From assembly GCF_026745355.1 (NCBI RefSeq), contig NC_079202.1:24396897-24460896 (forward strand): 64,000 nucleotides of DNA, written 5' to 3'. The stretch is from Beta vulgaris subsp. vulgaris. Lineage: Eukaryota; Streptophyta; Magnoliopsida; Caryophyllales; Amaranthaceae. Below, in pieces: positions 10,545-22,030 of the stretch. The first letter of the stretch is position 1. The number at the start of each line of letters is the position of its first letter. The notes beneath the pieces are model-generated. The model ran no database searches. It was given only the letters and a program-made list of their open reading frames with translations, and was not told the DNA's origin. A program made the translations under genes and the position numbers.

Positions 10545-10790
10545 GGAAGGGCCGCACTTTTTAGGTAAAAGCGCAGTCCTTCTAGCTTAGAAGGGTTGCG
10601 CTTTTACCTAAAAAGTGCAGCCCTTCTAAGCTTGAAGCGCTGCGCTTTTACCTAAAAAGCGCAGCCCTTCCTTGTGAAGGGCTGCGCTTGTCTATCGCAG
10701 CCCTACTTAAAAAGTGAAGGGCTGCTATTGAAAGGGATGCTGCCAAAAAGCGCAGCCCTACAGGCCTTTTTCATCGCAGCCCTTCTTCAT
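10545..10790. repeat. Right subterminal hairpin array of the CACTA element
   Basis: Five or more units of the same GGGCTGCGCTTTT/AAAAGCGCAGCCC repeat, here with the linker ACCTA or AGGTA and several point changes (for example GGGCCGCACTTT at 10550). The last unit is truncated to ATCGCAGCCC, just before the right terminus. Confidence 0.8.
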
Positions 10791-10803
10791 TTTTCCACTA
10801 GTG

Positions 10804-11165
10804 TTTTCATACATATCAACTCCAACTACAATAATAATGACAGACTCACAATTCTAAGATTATGACTTCCCTTGCATCATCAACAACGACTATCCAATAA
10901 GAACGATACGACAACAACAACAAAAAATAGTAGTTACAAACCCCCCAAGAAACTCTGCAGCAACAAGAAGGACTGGATAATATAATAAACAACATCAACC
11001 ACCACAACGACAACCGCCACAACAACAACACATCAATAACAACATAACAACACCCACTGTAAACAACCACCATCCAACAGCAGTCGCACAACAACCCCAC
11101 CACCACAACGCATTACCACCACCAACCATCCCAAACATCAACAACAATACAACAACAACAACAAC

Positions 11166-11229
<64 letters not shown>

Positions 11230-12831
11230 CATCACCAACAACAATAATACCATCTCCACCACCAACAATAACACCAACACCAACAACACAACATTAAGCA
11301 CAATAACAGAACAACAAGAACCACAATGCAGCAGCACAACCAACAACAAAAACCACCACCTACTATGTTCATAACAAACCTAAGTAAATCATATTCCCAA
11401 ATTTATCACTCCAACATCTTGAATCATAATAACAAGATGAACCATATTGTTCTACAGAATACTTTGGGTATATATACTTGAACTATAAACCACATGATAC
11501 TAGCTCTGGACACATCATCGTAACCTTTTTAATCATATCCAAACTAATTCATCTTCCAAACTAGTAAACTATTTTAACTATAACCCACCACAACATCACC
11601 ACAACAACAGAAAAACAACAGAACAATTCTACCACAACCATCACAACTACTCCACAATAGCCACCACAATTACAATAACCATAACAATGACGCAACAACA
11701 ATGAGCAACAACTTCACAGCAACTCTACCACAACCACAATGATAGAACAACAATAGAACAACACAAACAACACAACATTCAACAACTGTGGCACATCACC
11801 ACCACCACCAACAATCCCAACAACAACAACAACAATACAGTAGCACAACCAACAACAACCACCACCAGAACAACCACCATATCTCCTCTCAATTAAACTA
11901 TATTCCTTAATTAAACTCCTAATCATAATCTAAATATAAATTAGGCTTGAATCACTAATTTCATAATATGAAATTTAAAGAAAAAAGAAAACAATAGGTG
12001 TGTACCTCTGCTCTGCGTGAGCAGCGAAGAAGAGAGCCAAGAACACAGAGGGTCTCGAAGCTTCGGTGCACAACGACGAGCACCGATGAGAAACAATGCA
12101 TCAGCAGGTCCGGCGAGCTATAACTCGCGATGGCCAACAAGAACGGCGGTACAACCGCCACAAACACAACAGCAACAATAATCAGCGAGAGGAGAGAAAG
12201 AGTTTCGAGGGAGGAGAGAGAAACACAGGGCTGCGGTGGCTCGCGAGCAGCACCGCACACACAACAGCGACGAATAACAGCAGCGGTGTTGTGGCTTGCG
12301 AGCAGCACCACACGCACAACACAATAGAGAAGAGAGAAAAACAGGACAGCAGCAACAACAACGTCACCGGCAGCAACGACGCGAACAAAGGGAAAGGAGG
12401 ACTCCGACGAGCAACAAGAACGCCGACGAGCAACCGAATTCCGACGAGGCAAGAAGCAGGGGACGAGAGAGATTGAGTATCTGGCTTTTGGGGTTTCGTG
12501 GGTTTTCTCACGGGGGTTGGGGTTTGTTTTCACGGGAATGAGAGAATGACTTTGGTGGGTTTTTGTTTCTCACTAAACCGACAAAGGGGAAAAGAATTAA
12601 AGGAAAAATTGACTTTGACTTCCTATTTGACCAAATACCGCACAATTTAGTCGCACATAATTTTAATAATAATAATAACTTCATAAAATTAATTAAGTAA
12701 ATACATTACAAACTCGACAATAATATAAAACACATTCCACAACTCAAATAAAATAAAAGTTTTCGGAATATAATTAATTTAATAAATATAATTAATATTT
12801 AATAAATGCACTTAAAAACAGGGCTATTACA
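10804..12831 (-). mobile_element. Reversed LTR or leader of another LTR retroelement
   Basis: Read on the minus strand from 12831 the DNA begins TGTAATAGCCCTG, a typical Ty3/gypsy LTR start, and goes on through an AT-rich zone to a CT-rich, GC-richer transcribed-like zone (12000-12530). That zone is open over 190 codons but low in complexity. The far end is not delimited. CAA- and AAC-rich DNA fills 10810-11950. No gag or pol frame follows. I call it an LTR from its start and base profile only. Confidence 0.5.
11167..11226. repeat. (TAA)n microsatellite, about 20 units
   Basis: An uninterrupted run of AAT/TAA triplets of about 60 bp inside CAA-rich DNA. The minus strand reads as poly-Leu here, which explains a 78-codon Leu-rich frame that should not be taken as a gene. 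Confidence 0.95.
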
Positions 12832-12913
12832 GCCTTGACCAATTTGGTTAAGTTAGTTAAGTTTTGAACAATTTGCATTTTGTCAATTGATCGATGTTTA
12901 TGTAATAAATGTG

Positions 12914-13785
12914 TGTAATCCCCTGTAATTTCATGGATTTTATAAATATATTTTAATGTATATTTATATATATTTTACTATACTTTAGCATTTATATAAT
13001 TAATTTCTTAATAGGTTAACTATTTGAAAGTCAAAAGAATTATTTAATGATTTTAAGTAATCAAATATTTTATTTAGTCATGCTTTGAAAAATTATTTTA
13101 TAAGTAAACTAGTGGAGTTAAAGTAAAAGAATTTTAATGTTGGATTAGAGTAGACAAAACCTAATAGCTTTTCCTATAAACACCTTCATTAAACTAACCC
13201 ATCAAAGCACAACTACTCATTGGACCCCTAATGGGGGAACCTATAAATACCCTTACTATACAATTTTCGCACACATCAAACACTTTATTTTCTCTCTTCT
13301 CTCTCTCCTTTTTTCCTGCTTTCTCACTCTCCTCCGTCTTTTTCTTTTTTTCGATTTTCTCGGCCAGCCGCCGACTGCTGCCACCGTCCCCCTATTTTCC
13401 AGCGCCTTTCCCATCCTTTTCTTTGTGGTTATTTGCCTCCTCAAGTAATTTTCAATGTAAAGTTTGTATTTTTAAGATTGTTTTAATATGTTTATGTTTA
13501 AAAGTTATAGTTTGATGATTTAAATGTGAATCTAAGATTATATAATTTATGTAATGAAGAAATTAAAATTCAGATTTACTTATTATGTTTGAATTGGGAT
13601 TTTTAATTATTAAAGCATGGATTTTTAGGGTTTCAAAGAGTTGGAAAATCATAGTAGTATATTATAGTTTATGAAATTGAGTATTCTAATGATTCCAAGT
13701 ATGTTAAAAATAGTTTCAATATATAATACGTTGCTAGAAATTTGAAAAGAGTGTTAGTGTTGAAGTTTTTATGATTTTTACATGA
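12914..13785 (+). mobile_element. Truncated LTR, same family as the solo LTRs at 30246 and 34840
   Basis: It starts TGTAATCCCC at 12914 and matches the other two copies in order: TTTTATAAATATATTTTA, the CATGCTTTGA block, a TATA box, a CT-rich leader, then AAAGCATGGATTTTTAGGG near 13613 and a TTGCTAGAAATTTGAAAAGA block. Similarity stops near 13785, where an unrelated pyrimidine-rich tract begins. The 3' two thirds and the ...GTTACA end are missing. More diverged than the other two copies. Confidence 0.75.
13242..13249 (+). promoter_or_regulatory. LTR TATA box
   Basis: TATAAATA lies about 330 bp into the LTR, followed 30-60 bp later by the CT-rich leader. The same box sits at the matching place in both full-length LTRs, so it is the likely start of element transcription. 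Confidence 0.6.
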
Positions 13786-16199
13786 ATTTTTCTTTCTTTG
13801 TCTCTATCCTCCATCCCATGCCACCCCCTCCTATCTTCTTCCTCCTTCCTCCCCTGTCCCCTCCTCTTCCCTCTCCCCAGCCACCCCCTCCCTTGTATAG
13901 TTGTATTTGCAAGTTAGTCTGGTTAGTCATTAAGCCCAAAAAGAAATAATCGAGGAAGCCCAAACAACTAATAGATTTCAAATCGCAGCTTCGTTAATGT
14001 CCTAAACTCCTAACATCAGTTACAACTTGCATTATTTCAACATCAAAAAAATGCTAAGTCACCGAAAGTCAAATATTATCGGAATTAGGTTAAAGGAGAG
14101 AGAAAAAAATGGACTGGGTCTGAGACCAAGTTGATGTTATTCAATTAAATCAAATCAAATAACTTCGCAATCAAGTTGTTAGCCTTGGTTCATCCATTTT
14201 ATCTTCTGAATCTCAGTTTTACTCATCTTTCTTAGTTTTTGTTTTCACGTTTGTGTAATTACTAGTTTGTTATTAATCGATTGTTCTCTTATTGTTGAAT
14301 TGTATACGGAAGTTGTGGTGGGTGGGTCACTGAAAACTCTATCATTGAAACTGGCTGGAAATTGAGGTTTTCAACTTTAAACGGCGCCGACGCAGGTTAT
14401 GTCTCTGACAAGATTAACTGATGATGATCTTGATGTAAGCTTCATCAACAAAAGATGCCAGATTATGATGAGATAGAAGCAAAGTTTATGGTAGTTAAGA
14501 AGGTTCGTCAACAAAAGCAAACAAGTTTGTAAGTTGGAGATTGTGCCAATACCTTTATTTTTAATGATATTTTTTATTTTTCATTATACCTTAGTTCTCT
14601 TGGGTTGTACACAAGCTTCTTTAGCATCTCATGTGATCAATAGAGAAGGGACTTAGGGGTAGTAGAGAAGAGGTAAGACGAGGAGGAGGGCAACAATGGA
14701 GGGGGTTAGGGGTGTATCAGATGGCAGGGGAGGGTTGTGGTGTGACAAGAGAGGGGGGAGGGTTGGGGGTGGGCGAGGAAGGAGGAGAGAGAAAGAGGAG
14801 GAATAAGAAAATTAAAAAAAAATTAAGCAAGGTTACCAGCTGGAGCAAGTAACAACTTGTTGGGACTGCGTTTGTAAAAAAAACCCTTAAACTTGGGATT
14901 GAACAATATTAAATTGAAGTATGAACTGTTTTTGTTAGGGTGTCCATAGTTGGAACTGTTCTTTTCAATATTTCCCAAGTTTTATTCCATTGTGAAATAA
15001 CATTGTTGTACAATGATAGTGCCATTACAACCACCATTAACCACCCTTTTTACTAACTTACCTAAAACAGAAATGCAACAAATGCAACAACAAGAAACAG
15101 GGAACATATTCCCATTACGTACAATCCTTTACGTGCATGAACTACCCCCACCTACACTGACAATTCCCTCTCCCCTTTCTTTTTGAACCTTCTTTAGTTC
15201 AGCCCTTAGTTGAGGTCCAATTGCCTACATTGCTAAATACCTACACTGAGAAATCATACCTTTAGCAGTTGCAGATTCTCCAATTTCTTCTTTAATTGAG
15301 GTCGAATATCCTAGAAAATGGTTAACCCTAACTTAAATTAGATTTCCATTAAAGAATTTTGGAATTTTAGAGGAATTTGGAAGCAAAATTAGAGTTTTAA
15401 TGAAGAGTAAATGAAAAATCAAGGGTCTTGGGAAAAAGGGGGAAACTAAACTTAAATCAGCTTTGTGAACCCCCTTGTCGGATTCTTCACCTAAGCTTGT
15501 CTAGGAGGTGATTTTTAGCGAGTTGTCAAATTAAAGATGATAAAATTGAAAAAAAAAATCAAAAGGTGGTAAAGTGTAAAAGTGACTACTTATAAGATGG
15601 TAAAAATAAAAAAAAAAATCCTACATAAAAACATATCAATTAACCTTTTATTTTACAAAAAGAACGGGTTCCCACTAAAAATTCAGTTTGAATATCAATT
15701 CTAATAGTCATTTGTTGTCTACCATTTTCTTGTCACATTAATTCTCGCCATTTAAGGGTACTAACACTTGGACACAAATACATTGAAATACCAATACTTA
15801 AACACAAGGAGACACAATAAGACTTATTTTAAGCTTCATGGGGGTTGATGAGGGGAAGCAAAAGGAGTACGGTTCTGGTTCAGTCGGGATCGGATCACTT
15901 TCGGGTTTGTTTATCTTTGGGTACATGTTATATCCAGTTCTACTTGGATTCGGGTCAGGTTATTTCAGGTTTCCGTGTTGCTTTTGGGTTATGTATTGCC
16001 AACTATAAGGAAAATTACAGCAGTTTCTTGCTTATTTCCTTATCAATCGCGCGTGAGACTTCTCCAACCTCACCCTTGTTTATTCAGTTAAAAACCCCTC
16101 GTGAAATCCCGAAAATACCCTTGTTGGAGTCCAAAAAGGACTTTGGTTGTTGGACACTAAGCCAAGCTCGAAAGATAGTGAAAGAGAGACGAGATATAG
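13786..16199. other. About 2.4 kb without a recognisable gene
   Basis: A pyrimidine-rich tract at 13790-13890 and a purine-rich tract at 14640-14810 face each other and could be the arms of a degenerate inverted-repeat element, but I cannot align exact ends. The rest is AT-rich and has no frame that resembles a protein family. A 129-codon frame at 15845-16234 is rich in simple GGGTT/TTCGGG motifs and is not credible. A plus-strand AAAGTGTAAAAGTGACTACT stretch near 15570 looks MITE-like but lacks a clear partner. Confidence 0.5.
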
Positions 16200-16567
16200 T
16201 GCAATATCCTAAAATTTTAAACGTGTTTAAGTAAATAATTAATTATAATAAGTAGTTACAATAAAATTTTCGTTGTTTCACTAATTAAGCAAAATATAAT
16301 TAAAAGGATTATAGAATTATAACATGAATTTTACCAACTTAAATTTTAATTTCTAAGTGACAATAATAATATATTTTACGATTTCATGAATCTAGGAAAA
16401 AGGTTAGTAGTTATTGTTTTGTCAAATAGGAATAGAAATAAAATACATCAACAACCATACACTAATGCTAAACATGGTCTGTATAAGAAGCTTGGCGAAT
16501 TCACAAAAACAAAGAATCTCTCATCCACAAACTGTATACGGCCAAGTACAAAAAAGACCCAATTAGA

Positions 16568-17449
16568 ATGGTCATGGACAATGAAGAGCCAAAGAAAGGG
16601 TCATATGCCTTTCGCAGCCTTTTCCAGGCTAGCAAAGCTTTAAAAGATGGTCTGTATAAGAAGCTCGGGAACGGGAAGTCGATAAGAATTGACAGTGATA
16701 GGTGGCATGTGAACATTACGCCAAAACCTAAAGTCCCGGAATCTCATGATTCACGTGACCAAATTACCTGGGTCTCTGACCTTTTTGATCAGAACAAAAA
16801 TTGGAAACCGTCGGTTATATGGGAACTCTTTAATGCTAGTGATGCACGAGAAATCTTTGCTACCCACATCCCCCATCAGGAGATAGAGGATGAGATAGGG
16901 TGGACGCAAACCAAATCTGGGAGATATACAGCTAAATCCGGGTATTGGCTCCTCAACAAGGGCCAAAGAGAACAAGTGCCTTCATCGAACGCATGGACAA
17001 GATTATGGAAATCGGATATTTTTCCAAAATGGAAGCTTTTTCTATGGAAAATTTTCCATAAAGCCCTTCCAACTGCTGACAATCTTGAGAAGAGGAATAT
17101 AAAAGGTATCAACAACTTTTGTTGCTTTTGTAAACAACAACCAGAGTCTCTCGAACATTTGTTCAGGGACTGTCCTCTCTCGCAAAGAATCTGGAGTTGC
17201 TATTTGGGAATTGTGGCAATGAATGGAAATCACCTAAAACTCCAAGAATGGATCAAAAACTTTTTGAATCTATTCAAAAAGAGGAAGGTAGAAGAGGATA
17301 GAAGTGTCGAAATTGATTTTATTGCAACCTTGTGGGGTATTTGGATTCACCGGAATGAAGTGATCTTTAAGGGAGACAATGCAAATCCGATGAGAATAAT
17401 GTCTATAGTCAGAGATCATGCGATACGAGCCAGGAAAACGAAGAAATGA
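16568..17449 (+). pseudogene. LINE B ORF2 zf-RVT region
   Basis: An open frame of 293 codons begins in the tail of the reverse transcriptase and holds the zf-RVT domain of plant LINEs. Marks are the WKSDIFPKWKLFLWKIFHKALPTADNL-type block near residues 140-170, the C-x2-C and H-x4-C zinc ligands of CCFCKQQPESLEHLFRDC, and LWGIWIHRNEVIF near the end. A single TGA at 17447-17449 separates it from the RNase H frame, which continues in the same phase. Upstream reverse transcriptase and endonuclease are missing through 5' truncation. Confidence 0.85.
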
Positions 17450-17491
17450 AATAGCACGAATCACTTTATAGTTCATAGGGTTACAAGTAAA

Positions 17492-17941
17492 GTGGAGGAA
17501 GGCGCAAAAAAACTAGAATGGACAATAGGAGACAGGAATACACGAAATGTTCAAACTTTAGTCGTAGATGGAGCTTGGAAGAAGAAAGCAGACTCCAATG
17601 AATGGCAAGCAGCAATTGCCTGGAAGAATACAAATAATGATCCGGCAGAAGAATCAGCGCATAAGATCTTCGCTAACTCACCAGCTCAAGCGGAAGCTTA
17701 CGCAATTCTTAAGGCACTCTCGGACATGGCGTGGAGAACAGCGGGGTTAGTTATACGCTCGGATAGTCATGAAGTCATTCTTGCGCTAAGGAGCGAGGAA
17801 CGTTCAAATCAAAACATAGATGCCATCATTAGCGATATTAGGAGAATAGCAGAAGGATACATGTTTGTTTCATGTATAAAGGTTGCTAGATCAGAAGTAA
17901 CATTAGCTCATAAGCTTGCTACACAAGCAAGAAAAAGCTAA
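17492..17941 (+). pseudogene. LINE B RNase H domain
   Basis: This plant LINE-type RNase H (RVT_3) has VDGAWKKK with the first catalytic Asp, a QAEAYAILKAL block with the catalytic Glu, a SDSHEVI block with the next Asp, and an AHKLATQA tail. It would remove template RNA after target-primed reverse transcription. It shares its phase with the preceding zf-RVT frame across one TGA. The catalytic residues are intact, yet the element lacks reverse transcriptase. The frame stops 30 bp before the poly(A) tail. Confidence 0.87.
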
Positions 17942-17994
17942 TACTAGTGTGTCTTATTTTACCTTTTGTCAAAAAAAAAAAAAAAAATGCTAAA

Positions 17995-18837
17995 GAGTGA
18001 ATGTGTGGAGATTTTCTGTTTTTTGTTACAAAAATAAAAAAGGAAAAAGGAGTATTAGTCTTCCAAAGTCAACTACTCCATAACTTCTTCCTTACTCTTC
18101 AATAGCACTTGGCAAACATGCCAACATTCTCCATTCTTTTTCTCTGCCAAAAACTGCCCATCCGATCCATCTCCTTCTTCAAGTCAACAATGCAAAATTA
18201 TTTCCTCCAATTTCTTCTTCCCAACTCCTGATTTGGTTCTCTTAATTCCACTATAAGTGACCATAAATCTCTCACCAAAAACACAATCAACAACAAACTT
18301 CCTTATCTCATCTCTCGCCTCACCACCACCTACGAACCACCTGTTCAAACACCACAATTTCAGTCACAAATTCACCGAAACCTTGCCGAAAAACGTGACC
18401 CAAAGAAACCCCGAAAGGAAAACCCCCATCTTTCTCTCTCTAAGGCTCTCGCCGGCCACCTGCACCGCCACCAGCACCCACCTTCTCTCATTCCTTTTCT
18501 CTCTCTCTTCCTCGCACTCCCCTTCTTTCTCGCTCAACCCCACGCGAGCCTCGCGCTTCTCTGCCATGCACCGCAGCAGTGTTGCCGCACCACCACCCAC
18601 CTCCTTCTCCGTTCGTGGTTGTGCTGCACTACCCGCACCCAGCCACGCCAGCACTGCACCTCATTTCTCTCCACCAACTCCCTCGACAGGCACGCCCATC
18701 CTCCGCGTGTTGCAGCGTTTCTGCGCCTCTGTGCCGCGCCGGAGCCTCATGAGCTACCAGTCCTGCTCGGAGTGCGCTGCCGTTCATCAGAGCTCCTCGT
18801 CCCTCCTACCTCACTCTTCGTCGCCCCTGCTCCTAGT
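17995..18837 (+). other. LTR middle section between the two LINEs
   Basis: No domain-bearing gene. A CT-rich tract from about 18060 on yields an open frame (18257-18856) of Ser/Pro/Arg-rich low complexity that ends in the poly(T) of the adjoining LINE. The sequence resumes at 26159 after LINE A. A CTATAAG at about 18250 may be the LTR TATA box. Confidence 0.5.
18823..18837. repeat. Target-site duplication of LINE A (left)
   Basis: GCCCCTGCTCCTAGT at 18823-18837 is repeated without change at 26144-26158, on the two sides of the minus-strand LINE. Such duplications of about 15 bp are made by LINE target-primed insertion. The copy at 18823 adjoins the poly(T) that represents the element's poly(A) tail. 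Confidence 0.93.
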
Positions 18838-18871
18838 TTTTTTTTTTTTTTTTTAAAAGGAAAGAAAAAAA

Positions 18872-19360
18872 CTAGGGAGGATCCCAGGATTTGGGCCACC
18901 CTAAAGCATCCTTTCGGATGATTACAGAGAAAGATAAATCAGAAACATCAAACCAATAAGTAGTGGAAAGCGTAGTATGACCTCTATGTGCCATCCAGTC
19001 TGCAGCTGCATTAGCTTCCCTAAAGACATGATCAATCTGCACTTCCGTAAAGTGACCTAGCTCTTGAATCGTGTCCAAAATAGCAGAATGAATCTTCCAA
19101 GGGATCTTCCATACTCTTTTAACAGCATTGATAACAGCCAAATTATCCCCTCAACAATCAACTTATCAATACCCAGGGACTTAGCCCCCTAATACCTTCC
19201 CGTAGGCCCCTAGCCTCAGCTTCTAAAATGGAAACCGAACCATCCAAAGACCCAGCCCCACACAACTTCACAACACCTTCAGCATCACGAATAACAAAAC
19301 CAAAGGCCGCTTGGCCACTGGCCAACTTAGAACCATCAAAATTGACTTTAAAAAATCAAC
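18872..19360 (-). pseudogene. LINE A RNase H domain (ORF2 C-terminus)
   Basis: The frame at 18872-19141 carries the end of a plant LINE RNase H: the HFTEVQIDHVFREANAAADW-type block with the REAN-AAD signature and the final W-x-P residues. The preceding part (19142-19360) reads in other frames (SILEAEARGL-type and AFGFVIRDAEGV-like segments), so at least two frameshifts split the domain. It ends 18 bp before the poly(A) tail. Confidence 0.8.
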
Positions 19361-19381
19361 CGGGGAGGGGACCAAACAGCA

Positions 19382-20197
19382 TTATTTCGGGCCACCTCTT
19401 GGGTACGAGAAGCACAGGATAAAACACAGAGTCCACACCTCAATAACCGCCCCCACAACCTTAAGATTACGCACAAAAGCTTTAACCATCGAACTAACCT
19501 TAGAAGGAGAGCTCGACTCTTGCCTAAAAATGACTCCATTGCGCGCAAACCACACAAACCACCACCCTATAACCATACATTCTACCTGAACCTTGAGAAC
19601 AAAGATTAAGATGAATAAGAAAGTTAAAAGAAACACCATCTCAATTTCAGGCGGATAGGCCAATTTAAATGTTGATGGAGTCCAAAAAAACATCCTGGTG
19701 AAAGGGCACTTAGAAAACAGATGATCTAGTTCTTCCGAATGAAAATTACAAAATACACACTCCAGGGGAAGAAAAACATGACTTAACTCTAATCTTTTCT
19801 TGTGGAATCCCTTATGACAAACTTTCCATAAAAAGAACTTATTTTGGGGGGATAGACAGCTTCCAAATCCATCCAAAAGGTGAGGGGGCACAATCTGATG
19901 ATTAAGCCCTTGGAGAAGCTCCACCCCTGACTTTACTGAATAGATACCATCAGGAGTAAGCCCCCAAATCCTTTTATCATGACACAAGTTACTTGGTAAA
20001 TAATAATTCGCTATTAATGGAGCAATATCAGCCGGGACATACTGCCTAAGTAAATCCACATTCCAATGACCATCCTGATTAATAAAAAAACTAACTTTTA
20101 AGGCTTCAGACCCCCTGGGAACTAAGCATTTTTCAGCCAAGTTTGTACTAAAAATCCAATTATCAAACCAAAAGGAAATCTGATCGCCATTACCCAC
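19382..20197 (-). pseudogene. LINE A zf-RVT region of ORF2
   Basis: A 271-codon frame starts with GNGDQISFWFDNWI, the block that follows the reverse transcriptase thumb in plant LINEs. It continues through TPDGIYSVKSG, then FFLWKVCHKGFHKK, and the zinc-ligand segment CVFCNFHSEELDHLFSKCPF. It ends near 19382 with a W-rich FVWFARNGVIF block. It joins reverse transcriptase to RNase H and is the longest intact piece of this ORF2. Confidence 0.88.
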
Positions 20198-20381
20198 TAT
20201 CCACCGGAGACCTTCTTAAAGAACTTCAAGACTCATTAATCTTCTCCATTGCCAAGAAACATTAGCCTTGACTTTATAATTAAAGAGATCACATCCTTAA
20301 GTATTTACGAGTAACTAATTGAACCCATAGATTATCCGGAGATCCAAAATCTTCCATAACAGCTTAAATTGGAGAGCATTA

Positions 20382-22030
20382 TTATTGCCTTAGCCTTTCG
20401 AAGCCAAGCCCACCAAATTTCTTTGGACTACAAACCTTATCCCATCCAATCAGGTTAGGGGACTTCGCATCACTGGCTTTATTCCAAAAAAAAATCCTGT
20501 AGCATTTATCAAGAGAGGAAAGAATGCTGGAGGAAGAGAGAAGCTTTGCATTTGATAGTTGCTTTGTTGCTAGGTTGGACTGAACTAGAATGGTCCTCCC
20601 TGCTTGAGATAAAGAATTAGCTTTCCATTTAGTCAATTGGGAGCACACATTCTCTTGAATATCAGCAAAAGTCGCATTTGTCACTTTAGAATCAATAATG
20701 GGGCACCCCAATACTTTCCCAAGAGAAAGATTTCATCCATTTGAAGAATCTCAGAAAATTAGCAGAGACGTTATCAGACACATTTTGCGTACATTGAAAA
20801 GCAGATTTATAAAATTAATTAATTGTCCTGACATATTACAGTACTTATCAAGAATAGCTCTTATAGTTATACAACTTTCCTCCGAAGCTTTAGCAAAAAT
20901 CATTGTGTCATCAGCAAAAGTCAGAAAAGGAATTCTAACACCTGAATGTCCTAAAGTGACCCCTAAGGATCTAGATCCCATCAAACTGGCATGTTGAGCT
21001 GCCTAGCTAAAATTTCCGCACATAAAATAAATATATAGGGAGATAACGGATCTCCTTGGCGAATTCCTCTCTGGGGAACAAAAGTTTCACCTGGAATCCC
21101 ATTGACAAGGATTGAGAAAGAGACTGTAGTAATACACTGACGTAACCAATCTACCTAACGGGCAAAACCCTAACTTTTCTAAAGTGATAAAGATATATTC
21201 CACTCTAACCTATCATAGGCCTTCTCCATATCCAATTTTATAGCCAACCATCCTGAAGCTCCTTTCTTATTTTGAAAGATGAAAAACTTCGTGAGCTAAA
21301 AGGACGTTGTCTTGAATTAGACGTTCAGGGACAAAAGTCCCTGAAGTGGATGAATAATTTTTCCCAGCACTACTTTCAGTCTATTAGCTAAAATTTTTGC
21401 AATAATCTTATAGATGGTCGAACATAAACTAATAGGTCTAAAGTGGTTAGGATTAGAAGGATTATCAATCTTTGGGATTAGGGTGATAAAAGTATGATTG
21501 ATTTCTTTTGGATTTTGCCTGAATGAAAAAAGCCTTTATCGCTCTGAACACTGAATTTCCAACTAGGGACCAGTATTTTTGAAAAAAGAAAGGAGGATAC
21601 CCATCAGGACCCGGGGCTTTATCAGGGGCTAAATCAAATGTAGCTTCTTTAACTTCCTCGTAAGTAACATCTCGACATAAATATGCATTATCATTATCGG
21701 AAATAATTTCTGTTAGAAGATCAAAATCACAGTCGCATCAAAGCCACAACTTCCGTTAGACGTAAATCGCTGTTTGAACGCTTCAGTAAAACATTCTTCA
21801 ATTTTCAATGGGTGGGAAATAGCTACCCCCTGCGGGTCACTGATAGTACTGAGTAGATTTCTATTTCTTCTAATAGTAGCACATGAGTGATAATACTTGG
21901 TATTCGCATCACTTAATTTAATGTGGTTAGATTTAGCAATTACCTTCCAGTGAGTATCTTGGAAGTGAAGTAATTTCGCTTGTTTCATTAAAAACTTATC
22001 CTGAAGAGAAATAAGAAGAGGCAAGATTCA
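20382..22030 (-). pseudogene. LINE A reverse transcriptase
   Basis: The frames at 21713-22024, about 21000-21700 (several short pieces), 20751-20984 and 20382-20711 together cover the non-LTR reverse transcriptase. The catalytic FADD is at 20907-20918 (LTFADDTMIFAKAS). The thumb block with FWNKASDAKSPNLIGWDKVC and GGLGFERL follows. The DNA around 21440-21660 encodes the PDGYPP and IGLCSTIYKI-type fingers blocks only with frame changes. The enzyme is dead in this copy. Confidence 0.85.

Larger units (their letters stand above)
9531..10803. mobile_element. Complete non-autonomous CACTA element (1273 bp)
   Basis: The left terminus CACTAGGGGAAAAAA is at 9531 and the right terminus TTTTTCCACTAGTG ends at 10803. 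Both are flanked by TTT (9528-9530 and 10804-10806), the 3-bp target duplication expected of CACTA (En/Spm) transposons. Both subterminal zones hold hairpin repeats of GGGCTGCGCTTTT with its complement: 9551-9765 on the left, 10545-10790 on the right. The interior is AT-rich, contains two near-identical copies of a CTTGTATTTTCAGATCTATA segment near 10212 and 10260, and has no transposase frame. It would need an autonomous relative to move. Confidence 0.87.
16473..17985 (+). mobile_element. LINE B, 5'-truncated, plus strand
   Basis: Only the last third of a plant L1-type ORF2 remains: a zf-RVT region and an RNase H domain, followed by a poly(A) run at 17971-17987. AATGCTAAA occurs at 16464-16472 and at 17986-17994, just after the tail, and is the likely target duplication. 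The first 70 bases include TGGTCTGTATAAGAAGCT, which occurs again at 16649 inside the coding frame, so the 5' end seems to have been rearranged during insertion. Confidence 0.75.

Noticed and set aside
11113..11349. A 78-codon Leu-rich minus-strand frame
   Set aside because: It is the reverse of the (TAA)n and CAA-rich microsatellite.
11961..12533. A 190-codon minus-strand frame as a host gene
   Set aside because: Ser/Val/Cys-rich low complexity in what looks like the CT-rich leader of an LTR; no domain.
15845..16234. A 129-codon plus-strand frame
   Set aside because: Built on GGGTT-like simple wording, no domain, and it runs across the proposed LTR start at 16200.
18257..18856. A 199-codon Ser/Pro-rich frame as a gene
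   Set aside because: It ends in the poly(T) of LINE A, so its last codons belong to another element; the rest is CT-rich LTR leader.
20698..20997. A 99-codon plus-strand frame
   Set aside because: Antisense shadow of the LINE A reverse transcriptase, including the FADD motif.
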